Made by a program: the position numbers and the translations under genes
Shown here: one piece after another, positions 1 through 11,711 of the stretch
Position numbering within the stretch: position 1 is the stretch's first letter
Layout of the letters: each line of letters starts with the position of its first letter
NCBI GenBank assembly: GCA_015680685.1
Contig: MNCI01027017.1
Span: 75,948-139,947, forward strand
Reading direction: 5' to 3'
DNA length: 64,000 nucleotides
DNA from: Gnetum montanum
Lineage: Eukaryota > Streptophyta > Gnetopsida > Gnetales > Gnetaceae
The notes under the pieces: model-generated
The model's database searches: none
What the model was told of the DNA's origin: nothing
The model's input: only the letters and a program-made list of their open reading frames with translations

Positions 1-1250
1 GATGTTTGAAAGTTGTCATATTCAAGAGCCTATAGTCTATGCAAATTTTCTATTTACTATCTTTCTTTGGTACAATGATGAGCAGGATAACCAACTCACT
101 ATCCACAATGGGATAAATGAATTTTTCCTTAAAATTTGTTCAATTTAATCCTTAACAACTTTCTTAAGCTTTGGATTTAACCTTCTCGGCGGCTACCTTT
201 TTAATTTAATGGAGGAGTTAGTATAGATTTGATGTTGGCATATCTATGGATCCCTATTAGTTCATGATATAACTAGATAAATTTTTTTGACCATATGTTT
301 ATCACTCAAAAATTTTATTTTTTTTTGATTAACCAAGTTTGGCATTGATAATTACCAACTTTTCATTGTCCAGAAAAGAATATTCTAGATTATCTAATGA
401 CATTTTAAGTTCAAGGTGCTCCTTCTTGAAATGATTTGGGATCTCCAACTTCCCCTAATCCATCTTAGTTTGTGCATGGAAAATTTGGCTATGGATATGC
501 TCTATTTCATCTATATTATCAAAGTAGATACTTGTGAGGCTTTCTACTAGTTCCATGCATACGTTTGAGTCTGCTCTGATATCTGTTGTTAGCCATTGGG
601 TACCTTCCTATTTTGTGACTACTCCATACAAGCACCTTTGAACATTGGATGCCTCAACACACTTATTGCATGCTGTGATGGATGTGCTTTTCATGGCCTA
701 CATCCTTTGCATGCAATGACATCTTATGTCACTATATGTGATGCATGGAACTTTCTTCTTCTCTATCTTTCCAAATTCATTTTCCTTAGAGATCTCCAAG
801 GAAAGATCTTAGATCTCCAACTTGGCATCAATTATGTTAAGCCAAGCCCTTTTCATAATAATAGGAAAGTCACCCTTATAAGTATCCACATGAATCACTA
901 GGAAATTAGCATGATAAGACCACCCATAGATAATGATAACTATTTCCTCTACTAATTTCTAATGGATAATAATGGACTGATCTACAAGATCTGGTCTAAT
1001 GTTACATTTCTTTAGTGAAGATAAGTTCTAGCTCTTGTACATTTCTTATGAGATCAAATTCACTATAGAGCTTGAGTTCAATAGAGAATTATAGGGATTA
1101 TTTGCTACAATCTATAAATAGATAAGGAGACTCCCAAGATTAGATCATTTTCTAGAAAGATGACCAATGTTAATCCAATCCATGATCGCATAGGTCAACA
1201 TAAAAATATGTACATTGGAGGATCTTTGGTTTGAAGGAGGCTTGAGAGTG
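1..1250 (-). pseudogene. RT-A pol remnant: reverse transcriptase start and protease
   Basis: The stretch at about 60-150 is the reverse complement of the segment just before the reverse transcriptase palm, the part that in RT-B reads LLKEGFIYPIVDSEW (about 7990-8035). The same DNA recurs at about 44820-44940 in RT-E. The following kilobase matches the protease and spacer region of RT-E (about 45000-46000) at DNA level. All frames are broken by stops and small indels, and no catalytic motif is readable. The rest of pol lies beyond the left edge. Confidence 0.7.
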
Positions 1251-1299
1251 ATTTAAGAAGTAGAAGAAGTAGGGTTAATAGCCACAAGTGTTTGCAAGG

Positions 1300-3295
1300 A
1301 ATTTTGTGAACTTTTGAGCCTGAAGAAACCTCTCTTTCAAGGTTTATGCTTCACACCACTTAGATGGTTATCCAACTATAAGTCAATGGCTCTCATGGTT
1401 TTTCTTTATTTTCGTTGTAGTGGAATTTCTCCTCAGATAGGTGGAGACGGTGGCAAAGAGGTGGTGTTAGATGGTGTAGGGTTAGGTGAGGTATATTGAA
1501 AAGGATAAGTAGAGGAAGATTTAGGTCATGGAGTCTGGATTCCATAATATTTTGCAGGATACTATTGGTGAGCAAAAGAATTACAACTAATAGAGCCATG
1601 AAGAGATACAACCTTCTAGACATAATATCCATAAGGATCTAGATATCGATAAGGATATTGTTATCATGGTGACAACATCCCCCACGATTGTGGGTTTTGC
1701 CACTATTGATATTGCATCTGAGGTTGAGGTGATGTTTCACTTGGATAATACTGTGTTTGGTAAAACTACTACTTGTAATTACCTTATGGGTAACGCAATC
1801 TATTAGGTGACTACCTTTTTGTAAATTTTTTATTTAAGATGTACACCCCAAATTCTTGTAGATATGACAGCATGGGACAACATCCTTTAGGATGTTCATA
1901 CTGGTAGATATCACATTCATCATCATCTATTTCTAAATCTACAACCTCATTGACCACTACAGCCTTTCCTTTCTATTGATGATAATCCCTTTCTATAACT
2001 TTCCTTTTCCTTTTGTCTCGGTTACTACTTCCTTGCACTACCTTCTCCTCCATAATCTTAAGAGTAGTTTGAAAATTTCATCTAAGGATTTTCATATTTT
2101 GTCTACCTTGATATTTCAGTAATAGATTTTTATATGGTTAAGATCTTTCTCTGCACCACTTCATCTAGTGGTGCTTCCTCCTTTAAATCATAAAAATGTA
2201 TCTTCTTCTTGTGAATGGAGAGGTCTCTATTGTATTCCTTCCCACTTTCACATTTTTTCAAACTCTGCTCCACACCCCCTCCTCGTTTCTTCTTTTGTTA
2301 CCTTTTGATTAGCCTTTGGATCTAATGGGCTTGCATTTCAAAAAGTATTTATTAGGCTAGACCCAAATAGTTTCTCATGTTTTAATTTAGAGCCCATCTA
2401 TTATGTGGCAAAGTTTCTCTTTTTAAGAGAATTCATAACTTAGGCATTGGTGCAAGAGAGAATAGTACCTACCCAGAGTCACATCTAAGGACTCATGATT
2501 TTCTTACTTCCATCCTTGGATCTATTTCCTCAAATTAGACACTTTTGAGTACATTTGGTACTTATCGTTAAACAACTCCAGCATTGTACTCCATCTGTAA
2601 ATGGATTCTAGCTTCAAACACCAGTACTAGCTTTATGCTTCTTTGATAAGTATCCTTCAAAATAATTTTACTTACTACCCATTTATTCTCAATGTTTTGT
2701 AAGATGCAGGCATTATGGAAAGCTTATAGAGGATGTTGGGGATCAACATTATATCCCCCTTCAAATTTGAAGATATTGTTCATGTCCAACCTTTTAATCT
2801 TGCCATATTTTTTATTCATAGTAGAAATCTTGACTACTTTTGAAACATTCAACATGTTTCTAGTGGCCAAAAAAGGCTCATCATCATCATCATGTCCATG
2901 GTGGCTCCTATTATGATCATGCTTTCTATAGCAAGTTCTGTTGTGCCTTCTTTCTTGGTGATGCTCTTGTTCTTGTTTGTCTTGACTTCCATCTTGGTTT
3001 CCTTCATCTCGATGGAACCTCCTATCATCTTCACCTCAATCCTAATCAATCCTATCTCTATCTTTGTCATGGCTTCCCTTGTCAAAATTCAAGGATGAGG
3101 AGGATGGTGAAGGTAGATGACTAGGAGAATGGTATCTTCTAGTCCTTCTCTTTTGGCCCTTAGCCTGATCCTTCTCCTTGTTTTTATCCTTCTCTTGGTC
3201 ATTCTTCTTGTCCTTGGATGAATGACTAGAAGACTTATCTTTTAAGGCTCTTCGACCTTTGGACTCTATCGTTCCTTCACCAAGGTTCTCCAAGG
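1300..3295 (-). pseudogene. RT-A gag remnant
   Basis: Decayed gag. The C-terminal side holds a zinc-knuckle-like block at 1877-1915 reading CDIYQYEHPKGCC, in which the second expected cysteine is tyrosine. About 2040-2800 matches the capsid-like part of gag in RT-E (about 46800-47600). The N-terminal part (about 3042-3293) is very rich in lysine, aspartate and serine. Gag would form the particle that packages the element RNA. There are many stops and frameshifts, so no full product is possible. The true start is uncertain because RT-B interrupts the leader just upstream. Confidence 0.7.
1877..1915 (-). other. Atypical gag zinc knuckle in RT-A
   Basis: Thirteen codons reading C-D-I-Y-Q-Y-E-H-P-K-G-C-C. 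The order is C-x2-Y-x3-H-x4-C with an extra C before the last. RT-D and RT-F have C at the position of the first Y. Confidence 0.7.
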
Positions 3296-3442
3296 TTGAC
3301 TACAATTGTTGATGAAGGGTATCCTCCTAAAAGAAAAGAGGAGACTTTGTGTATTGATAGTGCCTAGAAAAAAATCCTATCCTTCTTTATGTGGCTATAG
3401 GAACAATGGTGGTGACATTTGTTTGCTCTTGGAGGATTCATA

Positions 3443-3447
3443 GCAAG
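3443..3447. repeat. Target-site duplication of RT-B, left copy
   Basis: The bases gcaag lie just before LTR start TGAAG and are repeated exactly at 29425-29429 after LTR end CATCA. Confidence 0.85.
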
Positions 3448-4335
3448 TGAAGAAGCATCAAAGTGTTGCGTTAATGGACCCTTGTTGGTCTGGCCTTGTT
3501 GACAGGCCCTCATTAATGTGGTCCCATTTATGTGGTGTTGCTCCATCGACAAGGTCACATTCACGTTGCATTTGTTGCATTTATTGGACCCTTTCAACAT
3601 AGCTCCATAGTAAAGTTGATAAATACATGCTCACCAGTCATGTTTATAGGAGGTCAAGTCATAGTTATAGTAGAGCTCTTGCAGTTTTATCATTTGAGAG
3701 TTAGAATATTTCTCTAAGTGCCTACAATAGGAGTTAGAAAGTATACAAATCTTCATTTGAGCACTGATGTACCTAAGCACACTAGTGTGAATGGCAAAAA
3801 ATAAGCCTTTTGATCAAACCTTGCAACACTTGGAATAGATTAATGATTTATTTCTACATTTACTACTTTCATTAATTATGCAATTAATTAAGCTAAACTA
3901 GACTTCAATTGATTAATTAAGTAATTAAGCTAAATAGATTAAACACATAAGTATGACTACTTTGAGCATAACATATAGTACTTAGTAATCCTAACAGTGC
4001 TTAACACTTAGTAGTCTAGTAGTGTTGTATGCATTTAGGATGTGCATGGAAAGTGGGACTAGATACTTATGTTAGGATTAGTTAAAGATTAATTAAATTA
4101 GATTTTAAATTACTTCATTTCTCTAATTTAAAGCACTAGGAACATAAAACATAAAATAATAAAAATCATATGTCTTGATTACACGTAATTGGGAAGACAA
4201 CAAATGATTGCTAAGGCAAGTTCACTTCCTAGAGGCTAGTGTACAGGAAGCCATAGAGTCCATGGAATTCAACTAGATCACATGTGAATGCTTGTGATTC
4301 ATATGGTTGAGTGTAGGGGTACTTTTTGCTCATCA
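3448..4335 (+). repeat. RT-B 5' LTR
   Basis: 888 bp from TGAAGAAGCATC to GCTCATCA. The start resembles the LTR start of RT-H (read on the minus strand). U3 holds several ATG/GTTG-type short repeats (about 3480-3600), and a weak TATA-like ATAAATA lies near 3620. R and U5 match the 3' LTR at about 28776-29424. The LTR is immediately followed by the primer site. Confidence 0.85.
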
Positions 4336-4336
4336 T

Positions 4337-4354
4337 TGGCATTGTTGTTGGGGA
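4337..4354 (+). other. RT-B primer binding site (tRNA-Asp-like)
   Basis: TGGCATTGTTGTTGGGGA lies one base after the LTR. It differs at five positions from the complement of the plant tRNA-Asp 3' end, TGGCGCCGTTGCCGGGGA (recalled, not searched). Confidence 0.7.
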
Positions 4355-4359
4355 TTTTT

Positions 4360-6740
4360 TTTTATTTGAAACATGCACTATCTAGGTTTAGTGAACATCG
4401 TTAACATTATTGGACAAACCCTAAGGTCATAATCATTTTCACGATAACTATAATCACATAAGCACACTGATATCTTATTTGTATTGCAAAATGAATTCTT
4501 CTCATAGGCATGATGATACTAAACTGCTAGTCCTTCAAGAATGTAAGGTGGTGTATACTCATCCAGATGAGTATGTGCCTAAATTCATCTACATCCTACA
4601 TTAGGATGAACAACTGCAATGATGAGTATGAACAGAAACATTTTAATACCTCCTGATTGATCTATGCTTGGGATGCAACCTAAAACTCTTAGGAGATTAG
4701 ACATCATAGATCTTTAAGATGAGTATGTTGTACATGATTATAACTATCAGGACTACCATCCCATTAAAACACAATGCAGGAGAGATCAACACCAGGAGAA
4801 GCATCATGAGATAATGAAGGGGAAATGATTCACCAATCCCTTGTTCCTACTTAACTAAAATAACAATGATGATCCTTCTTCTAGGGATTCTCAACATGAA
4901 GATTCTCCACCCCTTGTTATTGGTGATGGGGATGCAACACTAAATTTGTAGTCCACTCTCAACAATCCAAGTTCAAGAAAAAATAGAAGTTAAGGCAAGG
5001 ACTCAAATAGACATCAGGATGAGAAGAAAATTGATGAATGTGGCCATGATAATCATAGAGGAGTTGGAAAATATCACAGTGGTGGCAATTCTCCTCCCTC
5101 TTCATCCTCTTAATCTACATCTTTTTCTTCCTCTTCTAATTTTGACAAATGCTATAGAAAAAACAATCATGATGAAGGGGAACAACATGACAACAATGAT
5201 GATCATTGGGCCCACCATGAATGAAGAGGTAGTAGAGGGCATCATTGACTTCATTGAAATAATGATGATGATGAGCCTTTGCTAGCAACTCAAAGCATGT
5301 TAAATATTATAGAGGTCATAAAAATTCCAACACGCATGTGAAAGATAGTTGGATCAAACAACTTGATATGAGCAATATTCCTAGATTTGAGGGGGGGATA
5401 TAACTCTGATCCACAAACACATATTTAAGATTTTCATGATGCTTGTACCTTACAAAATATTAAAAATGATTGGTAGAAATTAAATTTATTTCCTAGGACA
5501 CTCATCAAGGAAGCATAAAGTTGGTACTGGTCCTTGGAGTTGGAATTCATTTGTAGGTGGAGTACAATGCTAGAGTTTTTTAATGATAAGTATTAGACAT
5601 ACTCTAGAGTGTCTAATCTGAGAATGTATATCCAAGGATGAAAGTAAGGAAATCATGAACCCTTGGATGCTACCATGGGTAGATACTATTCTCTCATACA
5701 CCAATGCCCTAGCCATGATTATTCTTAGCAGGAACATCATCGCCATATCATAGATGGATTTATATCAGAAACAAGAACTCTTGTTGTATATGCCTAAAAG
5801 ATACTATCAGAACTTAGAGCCCATTAGATTTGAAGGCTAATTGAGCAAGTAGCAAAAGAAGAAGGAGAGTTAAGAAAATAGGAAAGTACTAAAGAATACA
5901 ACAAGGATCCTTCCATTAAAAAGAGGGAGGTCCAATTTTGTGATAGTGATGAGGAGTCATCACTTGATGAGGTGGTGAACAAAAAGACCTTGCCAAATCA
6001 AAAATTTATGTCTAAAATTTTGGTAGGTAGATAAAATGTGGGATTTTTTGGATGAAAAATTCCAAATTTCTCTAATAATCACCAAAGAATTAAGAGAGCA
6101 GAGTAGTGATCATGACTGTAGGAAGAGGAAGAAGCTCAACATGCCTACCAAAGGGATAAAGGCAAGATAGCTATAGTAGAGGGCATTGCAGAAACCAAAT
6201 TAGATGATGATGGTAGGTATGACATCTACTAATATGAACATCTTAAGGGATGTTACCCCATCATGTCATACTTATAAGAGTTTGGAATGTATGCTCTAAA
6301 TCCATGAATAGAAAAAAGACAAACACCCAAAAGATTACCTTATCCTCAAGGTAATTCTAGATAGTTCCATTAACAACAACAATATTATCCAAGTAAAACT
6401 CCACTACAACTATATGAGCAATATCAATAGTGGCACCAACCACAGTTGTACCCTTATAGGTAATCAAATCTATATGGGTATTACGTTTAGTAACCCCTAT
6501 CTCCACAGGACTCTTTTAGTAATGTTTATCCTTTCTAACATCACTACTACCCTGTTGAATACTATAGAGCTCATTATCCACATTCTAGGATGGATACAAC
6601 ATTATATCCTTATCCTCCTCCTCTTCTTGCACTTGTTCCTCCACCCTCAACACAACTACTACCTACTCCATCCATGCAGGGTGAACTTCCAGCCTAGTTA
6701 TAGTAATGTAATTCTACCAAGGCCATTAATCTATAACTAG
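4360..6740 (+). pseudogene. RT-B leader and gag remnant
   Basis: The first part (about 4490-4660) matches the leader/gag start of RT-E (about 48370-48520, reversed) and RT-A (about 29560-29760). A serine- and aspartate-rich stretch follows (about 5080-5280), then a capsid-like region (5370-5950) and a zinc-knuckle relic at 6218-6256. In that relic the first and last cysteines have become tyrosine (TAT, TAC). A proline- and tyrosine-rich tail runs to about 6740. Stops occur every few tens of codons. It can make no intact gag. Confidence 0.75.
6218..6256 (+). other. Decayed gag zinc knuckle in RT-B
   Basis: Thirteen codons aligning with CDIYQYEHPKGCC of RT-A. The first C is TAT, the position-5 codon is a stop (TAA), and the last C is TAC. 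The tyrosine at position 4 is the same as in RT-A and RT-E. Confidence 0.6.
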
Positions 6741-6899
6741 TTCATCAAATGAGGGGTTTAAAACCTCATGCTCATAAAATACCATTCTTTCAAACCAACA
6801 ACCCTACTAAACCCTCACAGACTTAAGCAGCTGGTCACCCTACTCCTACCTCATCCTTTGCAAACCATTCCATCAGGTCCCCTTCAAACCAAATGCTAT

Positions 6900-7700
6900 T
6901 CAAAATCCATGTTGTTATGCTCACTCATGTCATATCTAATTATATTTGAGCTAGTAACCTTTCTAGAAAATCAAAAAATCTTGGGAGTCCTCTTATCTAT
7001 TTACAAATTGTTGAGAATGAACCATGTAAATCTCTTTTTGATTCAAGTTCCGGTGTGAACTTGATTTCTCATGAGATGTATATTTCTTGAAACCTACCAA
7101 CTCTTAAGAAGAGAAATATGAGATTAAAATTGGTAGACTAGTCCATTACTATTTCATTGAAATTAGTCAAATACATTATGAGCATTGTTTATGGGTGATC
7201 TTATCCTACTGATTTCCTAGTAATCAAGGTTGATAACTATAAGGGAGACTTCCCAATCATTATGGAAAGGGCATGGTTAAGCACTGTTGATGCAAGAATG
7301 GATATCAGAAATATTTCCTTGGAGATATCTAAAGAAAATGCATTTGGAAAGATAGAGAAGAGACAAGTTTCATGCATCGCGTATAATGATACAGGGTAAA
7401 ATTGCATGCAGAAACTCTAGTTCATGAAATGACCATCTATTTCTACATGCAAGTAGTGTGCACATGAGGCAGATATTCAAAAGTGTTAGTATGTAGCAGC
7501 CAAAAAGCAAGAGGACATCTAGTGGTTGACTACTAATTTTGGTAGCAGCATAATGTGCATGGAACCTACTAAGAGCCTACCATGTGCTTATGTTGTAAGC
7601 ATGAATGAACTAGAGCAAGTTCGTCACCAACTCTTTGATAATGAAAATGATGATACTAATTGGGAAGAGTTGGAGATCCATGAGAATTTCAAATAAGAGC
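6900..7700 (+). pseudogene. RT-B aspartic protease region of pol
   Basis: The retropepsin active site reads LFDSSSGVNL, with the catalytic Asp codon at 7040-7042. In RT-E the same place reads LLDLGLGVNL. About 100 codons later the sequence YPTDFLVIKVDNYKGDFPII fits the usual second half of the gypsy protease fold. The enzyme would cut the gag-pol polyprotein inside the particle. Several stops and one or more frameshifts interrupt it. The usual D-T-G or D-L-G-A form is changed, which together with the stops means it is inactive. Confidence 0.7.
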
Positions 7701-7899
7701 CCCTAGAGTTGGAAACTCTACCTACCAACCTACAAAATGCATTATTGAAAAATGACAAGCTAGTCATACTGCATGGAAAACTTGCTTCCAAGCATAAAGC
7801 AAAAATATTGAAAGTGGTTAATATATGACGAAAAAAATTTGTTTGGTCATATCCTAAACTCACTAGAATTGATCCACAGATATGCTAGCATCACATTTA

Positions 7900-9180
7900 C
7901 ATGGATCCCTCCATGAAGCCAAGGAGGCAACCACAATGGTAGTTGGACTAAAAATTAAAGCAAATCGCCAACAAAGAAATTGAGCAACTCCTTAAGGAAG
8001 GGTTCATCTACCCCATTGTGGATAGCGAGTGGGTCAATCTACTCATGATAGTGCCAAAGAAAGGTGGAACATGGTGGATTTGTATTGACTTTAGGTTGTT
8101 AAACATGGCAATATTCAAAGATCATTTTCCATTGTCATTCATTGATTAGGTGTTGAACACCATATCTGGGCATTGCTATTACAATTTTCTAGATGGTTAT
8201 AGTGGCTATAACCAAATCCAGATTGCACTAAAAGACCAAGGCAAAACAACATTCACAAGTCCCTGGGAGACCTTTACATATTGCAAGATGCCTTTTGGTC
8301 AATGCAATTGTCCTATCACTTTCCAATGTATGGTCTTAAGCATCTTTCAACAGCAAATAGGTAACCGAGTAGAAGTCTTTATGAATGACTTCTCCACTTA
8401 TCGCACTACATTGGACCAAGCCTTGGACCACCTTGAGCAAGTACTCAAAAGATGTGTGGAAATAAACCTATAGCTCAATTTCTAAAAGAGCCATCTCATG
8501 GTTCAAGAAGGAATTGTATTGAAGAACAAAATTTTATAGGAAGGGATCAAGGTAGACCTTGAAAAGATAACGATTGTCCAAGAAATCACCCATCAACTAG
8601 AAACTATAAAATATGTTCAGACATTCCTTAGATACATTAGCTACTATCGAAAATTTATAGATAATTTCTCTAAGATTGCAAAACCATTAGTTGCGTTAAC
8701 AAAGAAAGATGTTTTCTTCATCTAGACCAAGGAATGCAAAAATGCATTCTAGAACCTCAAATAGAAGCTCATAAAGACTCCAATTCTACAAGCACCTAAC
8801 TAGTCTAGACCATTCCATACAATGAGAGATGCATCTAATTATTGCTTGGGAGCTATTCTTACACAATTGGATGATAAGAAACATCCATATTACATTCACT
8901 ACACAAGTCAGAGTTTTGTGGGTGCAGAACTAAATTACACCACCATAGAGAAAGAACTAATGGCGATGGTGTATGCTCTAAAAAGGTTTAGGCACTATGT
9001 GCTTGGGTATAAAGTGTTTGTGCACACTAATCACAATGCCATTTATTTCCTCATGAATAAGCCAATTGTAAGCCCTTGTGTCATACGGTGGTTGGTGATC
9101 TTATAGGAATTCAATCTTATAATGGTAGATTAAAATGGGATTGAGAATGTGATCGCTAATTACTTGTCTTAATTATGATG
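7900..9180 (+). pseudogene. RT-B reverse transcriptase and RNase H
   Basis: Reverse transcriptase motifs in order: the fingers (LLKEGFIYPIVDSEW, near 7990), ICIDFRLLN (near 8080), KDHFPL, YNFLDGYSGYNQIQIA (near 8175), KMPFGQCNCPITFQ (near 8285) and VEVFMNDFS (near 8375). The last is the catalytic F-M-D-D box with the first Asp replaced by Asn, so this copy is dead. RNase H begins near 8820 (MRDASNYCLGAIL) and includes TTIEKELMAMVYALKRFRHY and HTNHNAI. There are stops near 8147, 8472, 8485, 8725 and later, mostly TAG. The order and wording fit Ty3/gypsy; an Athila/Tat-like placement is likely but not proven. Confidence 0.9.
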
Positions 9181-9389
9181 GGATAGCAAAGAGGAGGAGA
9201 ACCTGATCTCTAACTAATTTCTTAATGAACTCCTCTTTGCTAATGTAATAAATGAACAAATTCCTATAGTACTAAAATGGTATGATGGCCTTTTCACTTA
9301 TCTTTTCACTCAGGAGATGCCATAAGATCTAGACTACATGAAGAAACAACAATTTCTTCATTGGGCTAAGCACTTCATGGAATTACAAG

Positions 9390-10490
9390 GTGTGCACTGA
9401 TGGCCTAGTTCGTTGGTGTATACCTAACGCAAATTAATTGTGCATTTTCTATGATGGTCATGAGGATCCTTGTGGGGGCCACTATGCTAGGAGATACACA
9501 ACCATAAAAATATTGATTGTAGGATACTATTGGCTCATAATCTTTAAGGATCTCCACCAATTTCTCTAATCTTGTAAGTGCTATCAACGAAATGATGGGA
9601 TGATCACATGTATGGAGAGTCCTCAATAATGGATTCAACCACTAAAACCCTTTGACATATGGAGCATAGATTTCATGGGTTCCATCACACCAATGTCCAA
9701 TGGGAAGGCATATATAAGCGTCATCGTTGACTACTGTACAAAATGGGTAGAAGCATCAACTATCACAAACTATACATCATCCACTATTTCTTAATTTGTA
9801 TAACAAAATGTTGTGAATAGGTTTGGGATGCCAAGTGCATTGATTTTTGATAAAGGAACCCATTTTACAAGTGCTACTTGTAAAAAACTCATGCAACATT
9901 TGGGATTTGAACATAAATTAACAATACCCTATTACCCCCAACCAATGGTCAAGTAGAGGTTACTAATAGAGAGATCACAAAGATTCTAACAAGAACTATT
10001 AGCAAGTATAGAAGAGATTGGAGCACCAAACTCAATGATGTTCTTTGGGTCTACCGCTCAACATGGAAACTCCCTATTGGCTACTACTCCCTATGAGTTG
10101 GCGTACGGAAAACTTCCAATGCTCCCAATTCAATCTGAGCTTTGTACACTCTCAACAACCTATGACTTGGAACTTGACCTAAGTCTAACAAAAAAAGAAA
10201 GATTAATCAACTTAAATGTATTGAATGAAAATTTATTAGTGGCCCTATCCTAGAATGAAGTGCATCATGACCTTAGGATACAAAAAGAGAAATTTCAACT
10301 AGGAGATAAAGTTCTTTATTGGAATCCTACACACATACCTTAACAAACCAAATTCCAAACATTGTAAAAAGGGCCTTATATAATTAATGAAGCCTTTCCT
10401 TCTCAGTTCATGATCATATACAAACCTAAAAGCCCAAACAAGAAGCATTTGGTCAACATCCAATAGATAAAGCCTTTTCATGAGCCCAAG
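9390..10490 (+). pseudogene. RT-B integrase
   Basis: The zinc-binding part spans about 9480-9600, with GHYARRYTT followed by SCKCYQRND (the H-H-C-C type). The catalytic core is near 9650-9990, with IWSIDFMGSITP, VDYCTKWVEAST, DKGTHFTSAT and LGFEHKLTIPYYPQ, which supply the first two acidic residues. The third (NGQVE-type) motif is disrupted by an indel near 9950. A late part near 10035-10250 reads ATTPYELAYGKLPMLP, and a GDKVLYWNP-like basic end follows (about 10300-10325). The enzyme would insert the cDNA. Stops and shifts make it non-functional. Confidence 0.88.
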
Positions 10491-10836
10491 TAAGCCAGTG
10501 CAACAAATAACTCAATAGATGTGCAACCATGCTCAATTTTTTAGATCTCCTCATTCCAACTCAATCATGGCGAAGATGGCCATCTATGCTAATCATATAC
10601 ATGGCTCCTTATTTTTTCTATTTTTTTTACACATTTTTGTCTTTGCAAATTATTTATTTTACAACTTTTTGATTTTTAAAATTTTTTTTTTCACATCATT
10701 TTTGTTTTACATCATCGTTAGTACATTTAAGTGTTTCTTGAGTATTTTACACTTTCTTATATATTTTACTTTATTTTAGTGTGGTTTTCTAATTTTTGTT
10801 AATAAAACATGCTTTATGCCAACAAGACATAATGGT
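10491..10836 (+). other. RT-B post-pol spacer
   Basis: Non-coding, very T-rich from about 10600 to 10780. It contains GCGAAGATGGCCATC near 10570, matched in RT-E by GGGGGAGATGGCCATC (reverse of about 42290-42310). It ends at the RT-C insertion; atggt at 10832-10836 is the left target duplication of RT-C. Confidence 0.6.
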
Positions 10837-11692
10837 TGATGAATCATGGTTTGTCAGGTGTTGTTATTGGACCCTTGTTATCAGGTACAAGATATCAGGT
10901 CTAATGAGTCCCGATATCAAAACCTCGCTATTGGACCCCCAATATTGGGTATGCGATATCGCAGCCTGACAAGCAATATTGGATACACGATATTGCAGTT
11001 CTTATGTGAGCCTATAAATACACAATGGGATGCACAAGAAAGTGATAGTTAATTAGTATTAGAGTAGGATCTTTTTGCCAATTTTTCCTCTCAACCCTTT
11101 CCCCTAGTGCATGCCCATAGTGTGATGATTGTAATTGTACGGAGCCTTTATTTAAGTGTGATGTAATTGGACATGCACATGACCAACAATAAAGATCGAG
11201 ATTACTTCATCATTACAGCATTCACTTAGTTTTAACTATTATTTATTGCTTTCGTAATTAATATTTCTTTACCCTCATTTCCTATCCTTGTTATTAAATG
11301 CAAAATGAGTACGACTTAATCATGAGCATTTAAGTGTGACTACTTGGTATCCCAGTAGCGTACCTTAGACCTATGCTTGGTAATCCCAGTGGTAGTACAT
11401 GAGGTCCAAGATGTGTATGGATGATTAAGGGATGGATGCTTATCACACTTAGGCTAGCTTAGACTCTCTTCATCCTTTCCCTCTTAGGTTAATCAAAGTT
11501 AATTTCCATTATCTATAGGAGTAGCACTCGCTTAGGACCACGTCATACACCTCACTCTGGACTAAACCATATGTGACAAGTAGATACTAGTTTAGGTGGA
11601 AACACAGAGGACTGTGATCAACAAGTAACTATCTAGATACCACAACACTTGTATTTGTATGGTTGAGTGTAGGGGTACCTCGCCACTCATCA
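10837..11692 (+). repeat. RT-C 5' LTR
   Basis: 856 bp, TGATGAATC to ACTCATCA. U3 holds six or more GATATC/AATATT-type palindromes between 10888 and 10998. TATA box at 11013-11020, and AATAAA at 11189-11194, which would give a short R of about 150-170 bp. R and U5 are close to the 3' LTR (by eye about nine in ten bases agree), while U3 differs much more. Confidence 0.9.
11013..11020 (+). promoter_or_regulatory. LTR TATA box of RT-C (5' LTR)
   Basis: TATAAATA about 15 bp after the last ATATTG motif. The same box with the same flanks (GAGCC before, CACA/CACC after) is at 24988-24995 in the 3' LTR. Confidence 0.7.
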
Positions 11693-11693
11693 T

Positions 11694-11711
11694 TGGTGTC
11701 ATTTCCAGGGA
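11694..11711 (+). other. RT-C primer binding site
   Basis: TGGTGTCATTTCCAGGGA lies one base after the LTR. It has five mismatches to the tRNA-Asp complement, and its last 11 bases are identical to the site of RT-F. Confidence 0.7.

Larger units (their letters stand above)
1..3447 (-). mobile_element. RT-A, 3' side: decayed gypsy LTR retrotransposon
   Basis: This is the oldest element of the nest. It reads on the minus strand, with its 3' end beyond the left edge. In order on the plus strand it shows the start of reverse transcriptase, a protease region and gag, matching the same order in RT-E (about 44800 to 48100). It stops at 3447, where RT-B begins, and resumes at 29430 with its leader. 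The bases gcaag at 3443-3447 recur at 29425-29429 as the target duplication of RT-B. Its 5' LTR is split again by RT-E (29953-30084 and 49548-50252). Confidence 0.85.

Noticed and set aside
596-901. A 101-codon plus-strand frame and many other frames of 60-110 codons across the window
   Set aside because: They lie opposite or out of frame with recognisable pol, gag or aORF remnants and have no protein-like composition; treated as chance.
10888-10998. GATATC palindromes as a MITE, CRISPR-like array or origin repeats
   Set aside because: The units are 6-10 bp with irregular gaps, lie only in LTR U3 regions, and there is no unique spacer or terminal repeat structure.
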